A stretch of 64,000 nucleotides of DNA from Novosphingobium ginsenosidimutans (GTDB taxonomy: Bacteria > Pseudomonadota > Alphaproteobacteria > Sphingomonadales > Sphingomonadaceae). Where the stretch lies: assembly GCF_007954425.1 (NCBI RefSeq), contig NZ_CP042345.1:558001-622000 (forward strand), in the 5' to 3' direction. Positions 26,695 to 35,729 of the stretch are shown one piece after another (position 1 is the stretch's first letter; each line of letters opens with the position of its first letter). The notes beneath the pieces were generated by a model, which saw only the letters and a program-made list of their open reading frames with translations, searched no databases and was not told the origin of the DNA. A program made the position numbers and the translations under genes.

Positions 26695-27876
26695 TCAGTT
26701 GGCGAGAACTGCCGGACTAGCCGCAATCGTGCTGGTATCCTTGAGCCTTTTGAGGCCGAGGATCGGGCGTAGCCAGTTGATCCGCCGAGCGGTCTCATAG
26801 GTGACAGCGCACCCAACAAGTGTGGCGATAAGAATGCCGATGAACTCGACTGCAGCCCCTGCCCCCAGTTGCTTAAGGTGGAAGCCGACTGCGATGATGA
26901 TCGTCTGGTGGGCGATGTAGTAAGGGAATATGGCATCAGTCAGATATCGGCGGACTGGACCATCATGATGAAGATGGGTCTGCGCAAATCCGAGCAAGCC
27001 AAGGATGGCACTCCAGGCGAGTACCGACCGAGCGATCGCCTTCGCGAAAACTGCAACGTCGGACTGTGCACCGCTCGCCTGGATGTAGAACATCAGGCTA
27101 CAGGCAAGCGCCGCAGACGCTAGCGAAAGCCTCCAGTTTGAGTTGATCGCATCCCACGCTGTTGCCGCGCGCGCGGCGGCCACGCCAAAGAAGAACGAAA
27201 AACCGTAGACAGCGTGAGAATATGGGTCGTCTACGAGGGCGTGTGTCTCTCCGAATGCTGGGAAGAGCATGGTTCGAGCAAATACGAGCCAACTGATCGG
27301 CAATAGGAACAAGCGCCAGCCTGAGAAGAGCCGATTGAAACACTTTTGCAAGCTAGCTCGCACCGATGTCGGCAAGGCCACGATCAATGCAAGAAGCATG
27401 GAATAGGCCCACAGGTATGCGACGAACCACAGGTGGTTCCATGTGGGCAGAGGCGTCCCGCGACTTGCGCCGAACTCGAAGTAGTCATGCCCCCAGAAGT
27501 AGTAGAAGCCTTCCGTGTAAGCCCCGCGATCACGCAGTTCGAACCAAGGCTGAGGGACAACAAAAATCACCATGCCAGCCAGCAGCGGAACCAGGAGCCT
27601 AGTCGACCGGCTCGTCGCGAAGTGCCTCGAGCTAGCAAGCTTCGCCATCAATGACCTAGAGACGATGCCAGATATCAAGAACAGTAAGGACAGCCGCCAC
27701 GGGTTCACAGCCATCATTGGCCATTGCACCCAGTCGATCGTATTCGAGGCTTCAACGTGCCAGCCCCAAGGGACGAAAAACATGCCAATATGGTAGACGA
27801 TTAACAGCCCGAAGGCGCCGATCCGAAGCCAATCAAGCCCGAACTGCCTGCCTGTTGTCGCTGATACACTACGCAT
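26695..27876 (-). CDS. acyltransferase 3 family membrane protein
   Basis: This 393-residue protein has about ten membrane helices. The N-terminal GLDWLRIGAFGLLIVYHIGM carries the conserved histidine of the family. It is typical of OpgC/OafA-like acyltransferases that modify glycans or lipids at the envelope. The ATG at 27876 has GGAGG 6 nt upstream, better than the ATG at 27894. Divergent from the LytTR gene. Confidence 0.82.
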   Translation of the reverse strand: MRSVSATTGRQFGLDWLRIGAFGLLIVYHIGMFFVPWGWHVEASNTIDWVQWPMMAVNPWRLSLLFLISGIVSRSLMAKLASSRHFATSRSTRLLVPLLAGMVIFVVPQPWFELRDRGAYTEGFYYFWGHDYFEFGASRGTPLPTWNHLWFVAYLWAYSMLLALIVALPTSVRASLQKCFNRLFSGWRLFLLPISWLVFARTMLFPAFGETHALVDDPYSHAVYGFSFFFGVAAARAATAWDAINSNWRLSLASAALACSLMFYIQASGAQSDVAVFAKAIARSVLAWSAILGLLGFAQTHLHHDGPVRRYLTDAIFPYYIAHQTIIIAVGFHLKQLGAGAAVEFIGILIATLVGCAVTYETARRINWLRPILGLKRLKDTSTIAASPAVLAN

Positions 27877-28006
27877 TTCGATCCTCCATCGCATCTTGAT
27901 GCAAGAGGAGGTATTGCAGCGCTTGGCTCACCGCTTTTCACATGTGACAAATGGTGGGGCTGGGGTGTTGGACGCTGAGACAGATGTGACGAGCGGCGGG
28001 AGAACG

Positions 28007-28825
28007 ATGGCGAGTGGTTCTGCTTCAGCGCGTTGGCGCGAACCACGGATGATGACTGCGATGGCGTATGGCGCCTTTGGACTCGTCTATGTGATCGTCA
28101 ATGCGACCACCCTCATCGACCAGCGGGAGGCACTGGGGCGACCGATTGACCCATGGCAGGCGTGGTTGCTGGAGATCACCAGCTTCCTGGCGTGGTTCAT
28201 CCTGCTGCCGTTCATTCTCTGGCTGGCAAACCGTCTTCTGAGAATTCGCCCAATGACGGTGGTGATTGCCATCCATGCCGTCGCATGCGCAGCTCTTTCG
28301 CTGGCACACACCCTGCTGATGCTCGGTTTGCGATTAGCCAGCTTCGCCATCGCCGGTGAACGATATGCACCTACAGACTCACCTGGCGGGATGTTGCTGT
28401 TCGAGTTCCGCAAGGATCTGATCACTTACGCTGCACTCATGCTTGTATTCCATGTTTCAAGACGCCTCGTTGCTGATCGCATCCCCGATAGCATTGTGGA
28501 TCCCGCTGGCGTCCTGATTGAAGTTCGAGATGGAAGCCGAACCATCTGGATCAAACCAGATGAAGTTGATTGGGTTTCGGCAGCTGGGAATTACGTCGAG
28601 CTGCATGGCTCATTTGGCGCACAATTGATGCGACGAAAACTCGGTGATCTTGAAGCAGAACTCCAACGCCAAGGATTCGCTCGCGTGCACCGCTCTCGTT
28701 TGGTTCGCCAGGCCTCGATTGCTTCAATTGAGACACGACAGAGCGGCGATTTCGATATTCTCATGAGATCCGGCGATAGGATCAGCGGAAGCAGGCGCTT
28801 CCGCACAAACATCAAGGGTGCATAA
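28007..28825 (+). CDS. membrane-bound LytTR transcription regulator
   Basis: A 272-residue protein with four predicted membrane helices at about residues 15-150 and a C-terminal LytTR DNA-binding domain at about 170-268 (IWIKPDEVDWVSAAGNYVEL; FARVHRSRLVRQASI). The ATG at 28007 follows GGGAGAACG; the frame is open to 27896. Divergent from the acyltransferase-protease pair, which it may control. No sensor domain is recognised. Confidence 0.8.
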   Translation: MASGSASARWREPRMMTAMAYGAFGLVYVIVNATTLIDQREALGRPIDPWQAWLLEITSFLAWFILLPFILWLANRLLRIRPMTVVIAIHAVACAALSLAHTLLMLGLRLASFAIAGERYAPTDSPGGMLLFEFRKDLITYAALMLVFHVSRRLVADRIPDSIVDPAGVLIEVRDGSRTIWIKPDEVDWVSAAGNYVELHGSFGAQLMRRKLGDLEAELQRQGFARVHRSRLVRQASIASIETRQSGDFDILMRSGDRISGSRRFRTNIKGA

Positions 28826-29032
28826 AGTGGACCCGAGGCAACAATGCCTAGAACTCGGGATGGATCAACCGAGCAAAGCAGTCTGATCAACGTCCATTGC
28901 CGCGAGCAAAGCGGCCGTTCCTCGCTCCAGAACAATTTGACGGAAGCAGCCAATCATTCAGGGGCTAGCGCAAGAGACTAAGTTAGTTGGTGCTTGAAAG
29001 CTGAGGGGCGGTTGAGTGGCAGTCATCGCAAC

Positions 29033-30247
29033 TTAAGCTGCCAGTCTGAGCTCCAGGCGTTCCCAGATTTCGACCAGGGCTTCGGTCAGTTCCTGCATCA
29101 TGGCCTCGGTGTGGGCGGGGCCGGGGGTGAAGCGCAGGCGCTCGGTGCCGCGCGGCACGGTCGGGAAGTTGATCGGCTGCACATAAACGCCGTATTCGGC
29201 CAGCAGGATGTCGCTGATCTGCTTGGCGCGGACCGGATCGCCGACCATCAGCGGCACGATATGGGTGGTGCTGGGCATGACCGGCAGGCCAGCCTCGGCA
29301 AACGAGCGCTTGAGGAAGGCGGCGGCGGCCTGCTGGCCTTCGCGCTCAATGCTCGACTGCTTGAGGTGGCGGACCGAGGCGAGCACGCCGGCAACCAGCA
29401 CCGGCGAGAGCGAGGTCGTGAAAATGAAGCCGGGCGCGTAGGAGCGGATCACATCGATGATCTTCGAATCGGCCGCGATATAGCCCCCCATCACGCCAAA
29501 AGCCTTGCCCAGCGTCCCTTCGATGATGGTGATGCGGCTTGCCGCTTCGTCACGCTCGGAAATGCCGCCACCGCGCGCGCCGTACATGCCGACGGCGTGG
29601 ACCTCGTCGATATAGGTCAGCGCATTGTACTTGTCCGCCAGGTCGCAGATCGCGTGGATCGGGGCGACATCGCCGTCCATCGAATAGACGCTTTCGAAGG
29701 CGATCAGCTTGGGCAGGGCGGGGTCAGTTTCGGCCAGCAGCTCTTCCAGGTGTGCGACATCGTTGTGCCGAAACACCTTCTTTTCAGCGCCCGAATTGCG
29801 AATGCCGGCGATCATGCTGGCGTGGTTCAATTCGTCCGAGAAGATCACGCAGCCCGGCAGGATCTTGGCGAGCGTCGACAGCGTGGCATCGTTCGAGACA
29901 TAGCCCGAGGTGAACAGCAGCGCGCCGTCCTTGCCGTGCAGGTCGGCCAGTTCGCGCTCCAGATCGACATGGTAATGGGTGTTGCCGCCGATGTTGCGGG
30001 TGCCGCCCGATCCGGCGCCGACATCGTGCAGCGCCTCTTCCATCGCGCTGATCACGGTCGGATGCTGACCCATGGCGAGATAGTCGTTGGAGCACCACAC
30101 GGTGATCGGCTTGGGGCCATTGTGCCCGGCAAAGCAGCGGGCGTTGGGATAAGCGCCCTTGTTACGCAGGATGTCGATGAACACCCGATAGCGGCCTTCC
30201 GAATGCAGCCGGTCAATCGCCTGGTCGAAAATCTGATCGTAGTTCAC
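29033..30247 (-). CDS. hemA: 5-aminolevulinate synthase
   Basis: This 404-residue PLP enzyme condenses glycine and succinyl-CoA to 5-aminolevulinate, the first step of heme synthesis in alphaproteobacteria. Visible features: [50 protein letters not shown] and the PLP lysine in [13 protein letters not shown]. The GTG start overlaps the upstream stop (GTGA), so it is the last gene of the cytochrome operon. That suggests heme supply matched to multiheme cytochrome demand. Whether another hemA copy exists elsewhere cannot be seen here. Confidence 0.96.
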   Translation of the reverse strand: MNYDQIFDQAIDRLHSEGRYRVFIDILRNKGAYPNARCFAGHNGPKPITVWCSNDYLAMGQHPTVISAMEEALHDVGAGSGGTRNIGGNTHYHVDLERELADLHGKDGALLFTSGYVSNDATLSTLAKILPGCVIFSDELNHASMIAGIRNSGAEKKVFRHNDVAHLEELLAETDPALPKLIAFESVYSMDGDVAPIHAICDLADKYNALTYIDEVHAVGMYGARGGGISERDEAASRITIIEGTLGKAFGVMGGYIAADSKIIDVIRSYAPGFIFTTSLSPVLVAGVLASVRHLKQSSIEREGQQAAAAFLKRSFAEAGLPVMPSTTHIVPLMVGDPVRAKQISDILLAEYGVYVQPINFPTVPRGTERLRFTPGPAHTEAMMQELTEALVEIWERLELRLAA

Positions 30248-30447
30248 AGTTTGCTCCCGGTTCCGGTCTCCATGGCCGGCGCTGTGGGTTGGCCGGACAG
30301 ATCGGGGCTACCTTGCCAGCCATAGCCAGCCAGAGCCGTCAAAATGGCAACCACCGCCAGTTCAAGGGCAAGACGCGAGCAGCGCCCGCTCAGATACAGC
30401 CCAAGAAAGCTGATTACCGCAAAGGCGCTCGCGAAGACCCACCCCAT
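30244..30447 (-). CDS. CcmI-like small membrane protein
   Basis: This 67-residue protein has two hydrophobic segments ([38 protein letters not shown]). It resembles the membrane N-terminus of CcmI-type proteins but has no TPR part. It overlaps both neighbours (TAATG with ccmH, GTGA with hemA). A TPR-type CcmI-like protein is encoded separately at 41622-42665, so CcmI function may be split. The homology is my reading and is not certain. Confidence 0.6.
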   Translation of the reverse strand: MGWVFASAFAVISFLGLYLSGRCSRLALELAVVAILTALAGYGWQGSPDLSGQPTAPAMETGTGSKL

Positions 30448-30848
30448 TAGCTGCGCTCCACCTTTAGCCGGCGCGAAACCAACCAGATCCCGACCGCCAG
30501 TGCCAGCAGCGGCACCAGCCAGAGTGGCAGGGTTCGCGCCTTGACCTCCGGCTTGAAACTGACCCAGTCGCCGTACTTGCTGATCAGCATGCCGCGCACC
30601 GCCTCAGGCGAATCCCCGGCGGCAATCCGCTCGCGGATCAGGCGGCGCATGTCCCCGGCCAGGTCGGCGTTGCTGCCGGAAACGGGCTGGCCTTGGCAGA
30701 CCACGCAGCGGATCGAATCCATCAGCGCCAGAGCCTGCTCTTCCTGGCGCGGATCAGGCAATGAAACCTCGGCAAGATCCTGCGCTCTGAGCTGAACAGG
30801 CAAGGTCAGGAGCAGGACGAAAGCCAAGATCAGGCCGCGCGCGGTCAT
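30447..30848 (-). CDS. ccmH: cytochrome c maturation protein CcmH
   Basis: A 133-residue protein with a signal peptide (VQLRAQ), the apocytochrome thiol-reductant motif RCVVCQ at about residues 47-52, the CcmH segment LISKYGDWVSFKPEVKARTL and a C-terminal helix (LPLWLVPLLALAVGIWLV). It presents reduced CxxCH apocytochromes to CcmF. Coupled to ccmG (ATGA). Confidence 0.94.
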   Translation of the reverse strand: MTARGLILAFVLLLTLPVQLRAQDLAEVSLPDPRQEEQALALMDSIRCVVCQGQPVSGSNADLAGDMRRLIRERIAAGDSPEAVRGMLISKYGDWVSFKPEVKARTLPLWLVPLLALAVGIWLVSRRLKVERS

Positions 30849-31375
30849 CGCGTTACTCCCAGCATGGCCAGCAGCTTTTCCTTGTCGGCATCGGTCACCA
30901 CGCCGATGTGCTGGTAGATGATCGTGCCCTTGCCATCGACGACAAAGGTTTCCGGGACACCGGCAGAGCCTAACGCGATCTGGGCCTTGCCGTTCTCGTC
31001 CAGGCCGATCGCGGTATAGGGATTGCCGTTGCTGGCCAGAAACCGGGTGAGATCGGCGCTGTTGTCATGGACTGCAATGCCCACAACCTCCGCTCCGGCG
31101 GCCTTCAGTTGCATCAACATCGGAATCTCCTGAACGCAGGGGACGCACCAGGACGCGAAGACGTTAAGGAGTCGGGGCCGGCCATCCCTGAAGCTTGCGC
31201 TCGCAGCACCTGGCTGGTCCGGAAAGGCTGGCGCCGCGACAAAGTCAGGTAGCGGCTGTCCGACCATTTGGGAGGCGATCACCTTTTCTGGCGAGTTGCT
31301 CAGCCCGGCCAGAAAGGCAACGAAAAGCGCCGCCGTCAGAGCGAATGGCAACCAAAGGATAAGCTTGCGGCTCAC
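30845..31375 (-). CDS. ccmG: thiol:disulfide oxidoreductase CcmG/DsbE
   Basis: This 176-residue protein has an N-terminal anchor (LILWLPFALTAALFVAFLAG) and a periplasmic thioredoxin fold with the active site ASWCVPCVQEIP. It keeps apocytochrome heme-site thiols reduced. The GTG at 31375 overlaps the ccmF stop; a longer frame to 31519 is not needed. Confidence 0.93.
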   Translation of the reverse strand: MSRKLILWLPFALTAALFVAFLAGLSNSPEKVIASQMVGQPLPDFVAAPAFPDQPGAASASFRDGRPRLLNVFASWCVPCVQEIPMLMQLKAAGAEVVGIAVHDNSADLTRFLASNGNPYTAIGLDENGKAQIALGSAGVPETFVVDGKGTIIYQHIGVVTDADKEKLLAMLGVTR

Positions 31376-33315
31376 GCTCGGGCTCCGGCTCCAACCCGGC
31401 TCCACGGCCAGGGCTTCCCCCACAGGTCGCGGCGGACGCGGCCAAGCAGCGCCAGCGCTCCGCCCAGCGCTATCAACACGCCGCCGATCCAGATTAGCGT
31501 GACGAACGGCTTCCACCACATCCGCAGCAGGAACTTGTCGCCCGAGAAATCCTCACCCAGCGTGATGTAGAGCTGGCCGTTCCAGTAGGTCTCGATCGCC
31601 GCCTGGTTGGTGGTCATCTGCGGCTGGCTGAAGGCGTGAAGCTGCGGGGTCATCTCGAACGGCGCGCTTTCGCCCTTGCGGACGGTGAGCACCGCTTCGA
31701 GGATCTGATAGTTCGGTCCCTGCTTTTCGCGCACGCCTGAGAGGGTTACCTGGAACGGCCCGATCGGACGCGTTTCATTAGCTGCCAGCGAGACCATGTT
31801 TTCCGTGGTGAACGCGGAATCGCTGGCCATCCCGGCCACGCTCAGCGCGCAACCGAAGTGCGCAATCACCATGCCCCAGGTGAACAACGGCGTCCGCCGC
31901 AAGTCGCGCTTCCAAAGCGGGGCCAGGCTGGCCACGCCTAAAATTGCGGCAGCGACCAGGCCGAGGAATGGCAACACGCCGATGCTACCCCCGAAAGCGG
32001 CGAGCAGCAGCAGCGCGATAGCGCCCGCGAACAGCGCCGGTGCCAGTCGGTCAATCACGGCAACAGGCCGATCACTGCGCCAGCGCAGCAGTGGGCCTGC
32101 GGCAAGCAGCACCATCATTCCGACGGCGAGCGGGCCGGCAACCGAATTGAAGTAAGGCGCACCGACCGAGATCTTGGAGCCGTTCGCGGCCTCAAGGATC
32201 AATGGGTAGAGCGTGCCCGCCAGCACGATCACCAGGATGACCGTCAGAATCAGGTTGTTGATGACCAGGGCGGCCTCGCGGCTAAACAGGTCGAAGCGGT
32301 TCCCCTCGGTTACAGTGCCGACCCGGATCGCGAAGAGCGCTAACGCTCCAGAGATGTAGATTGCCAGAAGGCCTAGCAGGAACAGGCCGCGCTGGGGATC
32401 GACCGCGAAGGAATGCACGCTGGTCAGAATGCCCGAACGGACCAGGAAGGTTCCGACCATCGACATTGAGAAGGCCAGGACCGAGAGCATGATCGTCCAG
32501 GCTCGCAGCCCATCGCGCGTCGCCAGGACCGTCACCGAATGAAGCAGCGCTGTCGCAGCCAGCCAGGGCATCAGCGAGGCATTCTCGACCGGATCCCAGA
32601 ACCACCAGCCGCCCCAGCCAAGCGTATAGTACGCCCAGTAGGATCCGGCCGTGATGCCGATCGTCAGCAGGATCCAGGCACCCAGCACCCAGGGCCGCAT
32701 TGCCCGGGCAAAAGCCGGCCCGACATCGCGCGTGATCAGGGCACCGACCGCGAAGGAAAACGCCGCCGACATGCCGACGTAACCAGCGTAGAGCGTCGGC
32801 GGATGGAAGGCGAGCCCGGGATCCTGCAACAGCGGGTTGAGCCCTGCCCCCTCCGCGACTCCGGTAATGCGGGTGAACGGGTTCGAGGCGAACAGCAGGA
32901 AAGCATAGAAACCTAACGCGATCGCCGCCTGGGCGGCCAAAGTCGCTAGCTTCGTATCGGCGCGCAACTTGTTCTCGAACAAGGCGATGGTCGCCCCGGC
33001 TAAGCCGAGGATTGTCACCCAGAGCAGCATCGACCCTTCGTGATTGCCCCAAGTTCCTGCAATCTTGTAGATCATCGGCTTGGCTGAATGGCTATTCGCT
33101 GCGACCAGCAAAACCGACATGTCAGACCGCATGAAAGCAACGATCAGGCAGGCAAAAGCCAAGCTACAAAGGGCGGCCTGAGTCAATGCAACCGGTGCGA
33201 TGGCGGGCGCGAGCGATTTCTGCCCGCGCCCCACCGCTAGCGCACCCAGTGCAAGCTGCAGAAGCGCCATCGTGGCGGCAAGCCAAAGCGCGGCGAGGCC
33301 GGCCTCCGCGATCAT
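31372..33315 (-). CDS. ccmF: cytochrome c heme lyase subunit CcmF
   Basis: This 647-residue polytopic protein has the key CcmF signatures: GTWGNHEGSMLLWVTILGL near residues 88-106 and the tryptophan-rich WWD motif (GWGGWWFWDPVENASLMPWL) near 230-250. It attaches heme to CxxCH apocytochromes with CcmH/CcmI. CcmABCDE genes are absent here, so this is a dedicated lyase module rather than a full ccm operon. It lies between the outer-membrane barrel gene and ccmG. Confidence 0.95.
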   Translation of the reverse strand: MIAEAGLAALWLAATMALLQLALGALAVGRGQKSLAPAIAPVALTQAALCSLAFACLIVAFMRSDMSVLLVAANSHSAKPMIYKIAGTWGNHEGSMLLWVTILGLAGATIALFENKLRADTKLATLAAQAAIALGFYAFLLFASNPFTRITGVAEGAGLNPLLQDPGLAFHPPTLYAGYVGMSAAFSFAVGALITRDVGPAFARAMRPWVLGAWILLTIGITAGSYWAYYTLGWGGWWFWDPVENASLMPWLAATALLHSVTVLATRDGLRAWTIMLSVLAFSMSMVGTFLVRSGILTSVHSFAVDPQRGLFLLGLLAIYISGALALFAIRVGTVTEGNRFDLFSREAALVINNLILTVILVIVLAGTLYPLILEAANGSKISVGAPYFNSVAGPLAVGMMVLLAAGPLLRWRSDRPVAVIDRLAPALFAGAIALLLLAAFGGSIGVLPFLGLVAAAILGVASLAPLWKRDLRRTPLFTWGMVIAHFGCALSVAGMASDSAFTTENMVSLAANETRPIGPFQVTLSGVREKQGPNYQILEAVLTVRKGESAPFEMTPQLHAFSQPQMTTNQAAIETYWNGQLYITLGEDFSGDKFLLRMWWKPFVTLIWIGGVLIALGGALALLGRVRRDLWGKPWPWSRVGAGARA

Positions 33316-33346
33316 GCTGCCGTGTCCTTTTCCGCGCTTTGCATGG

Positions 33347-35719
33347 TCAGAAGTCCAGCCGGTAGCCGGCCGTCAGCACCCAGCCCTTTTCCTTGACCGT
33401 GTCGAACGCAGTGCCGTTCCAGACCGACTGACGGGAGAAGTTGCCCCCAAACTCGATCTCCACCTCAGAATGCTTCATCGGATAATAGTTGAGCCGGATG
33501 GTCGGCTGGAGCTGACGGTATGTCCCCGGATGAGCGACCAATCCGGTCACCTTGCCGTCGCGGAAGCCATAGCGCAGCCGCGGACTGAGGCGGAAGTTCG
33601 ATTTGATCGGGAGCCGTGCGTTGAGATCGACGGTGTAGATCTTGGCCGTGGCGGTATCGGCGAGGCGGCCCGATAGGATGTAGATGTCGTTCGCCATCAG
33701 CAGGTCCGAGCCGATCAGCTGGAGGCCGTAGTAGTACTCCTTGCCGGTGGCTGGCAGCGGCGCGATCGGATCGTAGAGCGCCAGCGGTGGTACCGTCAGA
33801 TTGCCTGCCGGGTCGGTGTAGAAGCGTTGCGCCAGCCCCGGGGTGCCGCCGGTGTCGGTCAGCGAGAAATCGGCGCTGACCTGCAGCTTCTTGGTGATCG
33901 GGCGCGAATAGGTGACCGTCGCGGATTTGGCGATGAGCGTGCGATCGAGCGCCAGCCGATAGATCTCCGCATCGGTAAAGAATGGTCGCAATCCGCTGGG
34001 ATTGGCCGGATTTATCATGGACTGAAGTGCGTTGCCGCTACCGTCAAGGGTGTAGACCGGAATGCCCGTGAGCGGGTCGATCTGAGCGACCCGCATGCCG
34101 AGCAAGGCGTTGGTGGTCGTCAGCAAGGGCGAGCGGCGATAATCGCCCGTGACGCTGAGGTTCGAACCATCGGCGAAGTTGTAGGTGAATGATGCCAGCG
34201 CAAGGTTGAGCTGGCTGAACTTCACATCGTAGTCGATCATGCCATAGGCATTGAACCGCGGCTTCAGGAAGCGGGTCTCAAGGCCGACCGAGCGGCGATC
34301 GACAAAGCCGCCCTTGGCGCGCTGATCGAACCAGTAAATCGTGGTCTGAACCGGGCTGCGCTTGGCGCCGATGTCCACGCTGACGCCATAGAAGGGACGT
34401 TCCTTGAGCACATAGGTCTGCCGCGAGGATAGTACCGGGAACCCGCCAACGACGTTGAAGCGCAGTTTGGGATTGGCCTGCCACCCGACCAATGCACCGT
34501 CGAACCGCCCCAGCACGCCTGACGTGTTGCGGCTCTGTCTGCCGATTCGGACCTGGGTGTCGAGAGCGTTCTCGGTGTAATCGAGGTACAAGGCCGTAAG
34601 CGCGGTTGTCCCACCACCTGGACGCGAGCGGAAAGTCAGCACTTCATTGCCGTTGCTGATGGTGGTGATCGAAGTGCTGGTCCCGAAGTTCTTGGTATAG
34701 GATCCTGCTGCGCGGAGCTGGAACTGGCGGCGATCGTCACCACCCGACAGGGTCACATCGCCAGATGTCAGCAGCTGGTTGACGTTGACCGAATTGTCGA
34801 TCTCAACGCCCAGCGTCGAATTAGTGTTGAGCGTGCTCGTCCGCCCTTGGTCGCGGAAATAGAATTGCGAGAAACTGCCGCGCAGCCCCCAGGTCCATTT
34901 GCCATTGCCGCCAAGGCCGCGCGCTTGGCGCAATGGCGAGCCAGACTGCGCTGTGGGCGTGCCCGTATCCAGCGCGGCCAGGCGTTGCCTCACCCGGTCC
35001 GATCCCTCACCAGTGGGGTAGCGGCGCAGATACTCCTCGTACTCGGCGCGGGCGTGAGCCGATTGGCCCTTCCGCTCGCGGGTCAGCCCAAGCAACTCGC
35101 GCGCCCGCATGCTGTTCTCGTTCTCGGGCCGCTGGACCGCAACGGTCAGCAACTGGATCGCGCGATCGAGGTTGTTGTCCTTAATTGCCTGCTCGGCCTC
35201 GGCCGAAAGCCGTCCCGTTTCAAGCGTGTCGCTTGCACTGGGTGCGTCACTGGCAGGCACTTCGCCGGTGCAGGCCGTGCTGCCCGGCTCTGCCAGCCGG
35301 ATAACCAGGGTCTGCGGCTTTTCTCCGGGCGTAACGCTAAACGCCATGTCATGTGTGAAGAACAGCGAAAGGACCGGGCCTGCGGGATTGTCGCCCTCAT
35401 AATCGATCGAACGCAGCTCGGGCACCGATAGTGGCGCGCGCAGCGAATCCCGCATATTCACCGCCGGATAGTTGTCGAGCGGAAGCAGCCGGACGTGCAA
35501 CTCGCGACCGCTTTCCGGGAAAGAGCTGAGCACCTGAACGCGCAGGTTGAAGGTGATGGTCAGCGTTATGCAGCCGGCGACACTGTCGGCCTTTACTTCG
35601 GACAGCAGCCGGTCCGATACGGTTTGGCCGAACGCGGGCTCGGGATAAAGCTGGCCAGCCGCGCCGGCGACGGCGACTGCGGCAAGGGAAACAAGGCTGG
35701 TCCTGGTAGGGTTGGTCAC
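33347..35719 (-). CDS. outer-membrane beta-barrel protein with periplasmic TPR domain
   Basis: This 790-residue protein has a signal peptide (cut near PEPAFGQ), an N-terminal periplasmic domain (about 30-150), TPR-like helices (about 165-250: AEQAIKDNNLDRAIQLLTVA; ARAEYEEYLRRYPTGEGSD) and about 520 residues of alternating beta-strand sequence ending in GYRLDF, the outer-membrane barrel signature. It has no heme motif. Between a giant cytochrome and heme-lyase genes, it is best read as a porin for an electron conduit, in the role of MtrB/PioB, but it lacks the MtrB N-terminal CxxC and may not be homologous. GTG start with AGGGG upstream. Confidence 0.7.
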   Translation of the reverse strand: MTNPTRTSLVSLAAVAVAGAAGQLYPEPAFGQTVSDRLLSEVKADSVAGCITLTITFNLRVQVLSSFPESGRELHVRLLPLDNYPAVNMRDSLRAPLSVPELRSIDYEGDNPAGPVLSLFFTHDMAFSVTPGEKPQTLVIRLAEPGSTACTGEVPASDAPSASDTLETGRLSAEAEQAIKDNNLDRAIQLLTVAVQRPENENSMRARELLGLTRERKGQSAHARAEYEEYLRRYPTGEGSDRVRQRLAALDTGTPTAQSGSPLRQARGLGGNGKWTWGLRGSFSQFYFRDQGRTSTLNTNSTLGVEIDNSVNVNQLLTSGDVTLSGGDDRRQFQLRAAGSYTKNFGTSTSITTISNGNEVLTFRSRPGGGTTALTALYLDYTENALDTQVRIGRQSRNTSGVLGRFDGALVGWQANPKLRFNVVGGFPVLSSRQTYVLKERPFYGVSVDIGAKRSPVQTTIYWFDQRAKGGFVDRRSVGLETRFLKPRFNAYGMIDYDVKFSQLNLALASFTYNFADGSNLSVTGDYRRSPLLTTTNALLGMRVAQIDPLTGIPVYTLDGSGNALQSMINPANPSGLRPFFTDAEIYRLALDRTLIAKSATVTYSRPITKKLQVSADFSLTDTGGTPGLAQRFYTDPAGNLTVPPLALYDPIAPLPATGKEYYYGLQLIGSDLLMANDIYILSGRLADTATAKIYTVDLNARLPIKSNFRLSPRLRYGFRDGKVTGLVAHPGTYRQLQPTIRLNYYPMKHSEVEIEFGGNFSRQSVWNGTAFDTVKEKGWVLTAGYRLDF

Positions 35720-35729
35720 ATCATTGCCC

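Noticed and set aside
30447..33315. Reading ccmF-G-H as the organism's only general cytochrome c maturation operon
   Set aside because: ccmA-E are missing and the genes lie inside the cytochrome operon; the cbb3 oxidase here also needs a full Ccm system, expected elsewhere. Not provable from this window.
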